From positions 1 through 64,000 of the forward strand of contig CASFXY010000001.1 of assembly GCA_949298805.1 (NCBI GenBank): a stretch of 64,000 bases of DNA, written 5' to 3'. Below, piece after piece: positions 62,934 to 64,000 of this stretch (position 1 is its first letter; every line of letters starts with the position of its first letter). Both the position numbers and the translations under genes were made by a program. The stretch is from an uncultured bacterium (lineage in GTDB: Bacteria; Cyanobacteriota; Vampirovibrionia; Gastranaerophilales; Gastranaerophilaceae). The notes under the pieces were generated by a model that saw only the letters and a list, made by a program, of their open reading frames with translations, had not been told where the DNA came from and ran no database searches.

Positions 62934-63455
62934 ATGAAAAAAATGATTGTAATTTCAGGTAAACAGTATAGTGGCAAGGATACGCTGGCCAAATTGCTTC
63001 TTGAAGATTTAAAAGAGTTTAAAAGGGTGGGAATTGGTGATGCTATTAAAATTAACTATGCTAAAATTAATAATTTGTCATTTGATGAAATTGAAAAAAA
63101 TAAACACTTATATAGGGGTGATTTAATTAAGCTTGGCAATTGGGGCAGAGAACAGCACCCTGATTATTGGCTAAACAGTATTATTCAAATGGATGAAAAT
63201 GTAATTGTTCCTGATGTCAGGGTAGAGCATGAAATTGAGGTTTTTAAGGCACATAATGCATTTACGGTTAGAGTTGAGGCTGATTTGGAAAACCGTTCAA
63301 AGCGCGCAACTATTACAAATGCTGATGACCCCACAGAAACAGCTCTTGATAATTACTGTCAATGGGATGCAGTTATTGACAATAACTCTGATTATGAGCA
63401 TTTAAAAAATCAAGCGCATAAGCTTATAATTAAACTTCGCAAAAATTATTTGTGA
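62934..63455 (+). CDS. P-loop kinase, deoxynucleotide/phosphomevalonate kinase-like
   Basis: A 173-residue P-loop protein: Walker A SGKQYSGKDTLAK at residues 7-19, GNWGREQHPDYWL near 70, VPDVRVEHEIEVF near 95, and a lid-like RSKRATITNADDPTETALD. The layout (VPDVR... then arginines and a DxxE-type lid) resembles T4 gp1-type deoxynucleoside-monophosphate kinases and animal-type phosphomevalonate kinases. Substrate uncertain. It overlaps the convergent uridine-kinase-like gene by 26 bases. Confidence 0.65.
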   Translation: MKKMIVISGKQYSGKDTLAKLLLEDLKEFKRVGIGDAIKINYAKINNLSFDEIEKNKHLYRGDLIKLGNWGREQHPDYWLNSIIQMDENVIVPDVRVEHEIEVFKAHNAFTVRVEADLENRSKRATITNADDPTETALDNYCQWDAVIDNNSDYEHLKNQAHKLIIKLRKNYL

Positions 63456-64000
63456 TGAGATTAATATATTCAAGAATTTGTGTAAAATATTCCAAATCAC
63501 ATTCGCCGTTTGCAATAATGTCGCAATTTTCTTTTGCGGGCATGACATACTTTTTACCCGCTGCACAGACGTACTCCCAATGTTTAAGAGCGTTTTCGTG
63601 GTCCTGATTTCTTAACTGCGCACGATTCATGAAACGTTTTTTTCTTATGTTATTGTTTAAATCTATATAAATTTTTATATCAAAAATATCATGTACTTCT
63701 TTATATGTTGCCGCCATGCCTTCAACAATAATAATTTTATTGCTTTTAACTTTTATTGCTTCAGCCACACTTATGCCGGTCCCATTAACAAGATATTGAG
63801 GAATTTTTACGTCCTGTCCGCTTGCAAGTTTTTCAATGTCTTCTCTTAGCAAATCCAATTGAAAATTATGCGGAGAATCTACATCGTATCCCGCATCCCT
63901 TAGGGCATCAAATGTTCCATATTGTTTTATCAGGTCTGATATGTCATTAAAATAATTATCGGTATTTACAATGGAAATGGGTAAATTATTTTTTTCTATG
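63430..64000 (-). CDS. Uridine kinase-like protein, N-terminus outside the window
   Basis: The frame is open to the right edge: reading from there gives NTDNYFNDISDLIKQYG, then FDALRDAGYDVDSPHNFQLD and LLREDIEKLASGQDVKIPQY, followed by IIIVEGMAATYKEVHDIFD and an Arg-rich KKRFMNRAQLRNQ segment. DxYF, the FDxPxNFQ-like segment and VEG are standard in uridine kinases/phosphoribulokinase-type P-loop enzymes. About 190 residues are visible; the Walker A lies off the edge. An internal TTG at 63858 is not the start. Confidence 0.8.
   Translation of the reverse strand, partial: IEKNNLPISIVNTDNYFNDISDLIKQYGTFDALRDAGYDVDSPHNFQLDLLREDIEKLASGQDVKIPQYLVNGTGISVAEAIKVKSNKIIIVEGMAATYKEVHDIFDIKIYIDLNNNIRKKRFMNRAQLRNQDHENALKHWEYVCAAGKKYVMPAKENCDIIANGECDLEYFTQILEYINLITNNFCEV

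Noticed and set aside
62878-62937. Possible 19-codon leader peptide (GTG start) before the kinase
   Set aside because: It has AGAGG upstream and ends at the kinase ATG, but it runs through the terminator stem, and the -10 box lies inside it, so a single transcript is unlikely.

Overview
The window is AT-rich, densely packed DNA from an anaerobic, fermentative bacterium with a Gram-negative type envelope. Several outer-membrane efflux channels, RND and MacAB-type pumps, OmpA/MotB, a dTDP-rhamnose cassette and diaminopimelate synthesis point to two membranes. Two sets of 2-oxoacid:ferredoxin oxidoreductase genes, an NfnA-like flavoprotein and the absence of respiratory genes point to ferredoxin-based anaerobic metabolism. 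An SLH-domain envelope protein beside MotAB and outer-membrane pumps would fit a non-photosynthetic cyanobacterial relative (Vampirovibrionia/Gastranaerophilales, 'Melainabacteria'). That placement is inference from gene content, not from a marker phylogeny.

Layout. 1-0.9 kb: tail of one 2-oxoacid oxidoreductase operon. 0.9-7 kb: a small-protein operon, a flavin reductase-like protein, an outer-membrane factor, valS and a Cys-rich Spy/CpxP-like protein. 7-10.6 kb: tRNA-Lys with an unusual leader, a deacetylase, a sugar acyltransferase and uvrB. 10.6-13.4 kb: dapA-asd-dapB operon. 13.5-15 kb: SLH protein. 15-18.7 kb: korDABC and ybaB-recR. 18.7-22 kb: a matrixin-like metalloprotease, rph, an orphan kinase and two tRNA-Pro. 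22-26 kb: MarR-controlled efflux genes and a second orphan kinase. 26-30.4 kb: a PARP-like ADP-ribosyltransferase candidate, mntP, dnaK and a lineage-specific protein. 30.5-35 kb: NfnA-like / small Cys protein / leuC / nitrilase / dacB run. 35-39.4 kb: patatin, motB-motA and a second leuC. 39.4-43 kb: tRNA-Met with an unusual leader, a DUF475 membrane protein, a nitrilase and bioA. 43-55.5 kb: RND-TolC operon, an EF-hand/coiled-coil/cysteine-peptidase protein and a MacAB-TolC operon. 55.5-58.7 kb: a parvulin, a MATE exporter and a GlcD-like oxidase. 58.8-62 kb: rfbCBDA. 62-64 kb: an unknown coiled-coil protein and two kinases.

The most unusual signals are these. (1) tRNA-Lys and tRNA-Met each sit behind a transcribed leader holding a copy of the tRNA 5' end followed by an inverted copy, so the inverted piece can pair either with the decoy copy or with the real tRNA; both leaders share the 14-nt spacer motif TGATAATTGAATAA. 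(2) Several genes carry a -10 box exactly six bases before the ATG, the signature of leaderless mRNAs. (3) There is a PARP-like protein with an altered catalytic position and a large EF-hand/coiled-coil/Cys-His peptidase. (4) Two small genes (47 and 57 codons) fill apparent gaps. Export is over-represented: four outer-membrane factors, three adaptor proteins, one RND pump, one MacB-type ABC pump and one MATE pump.
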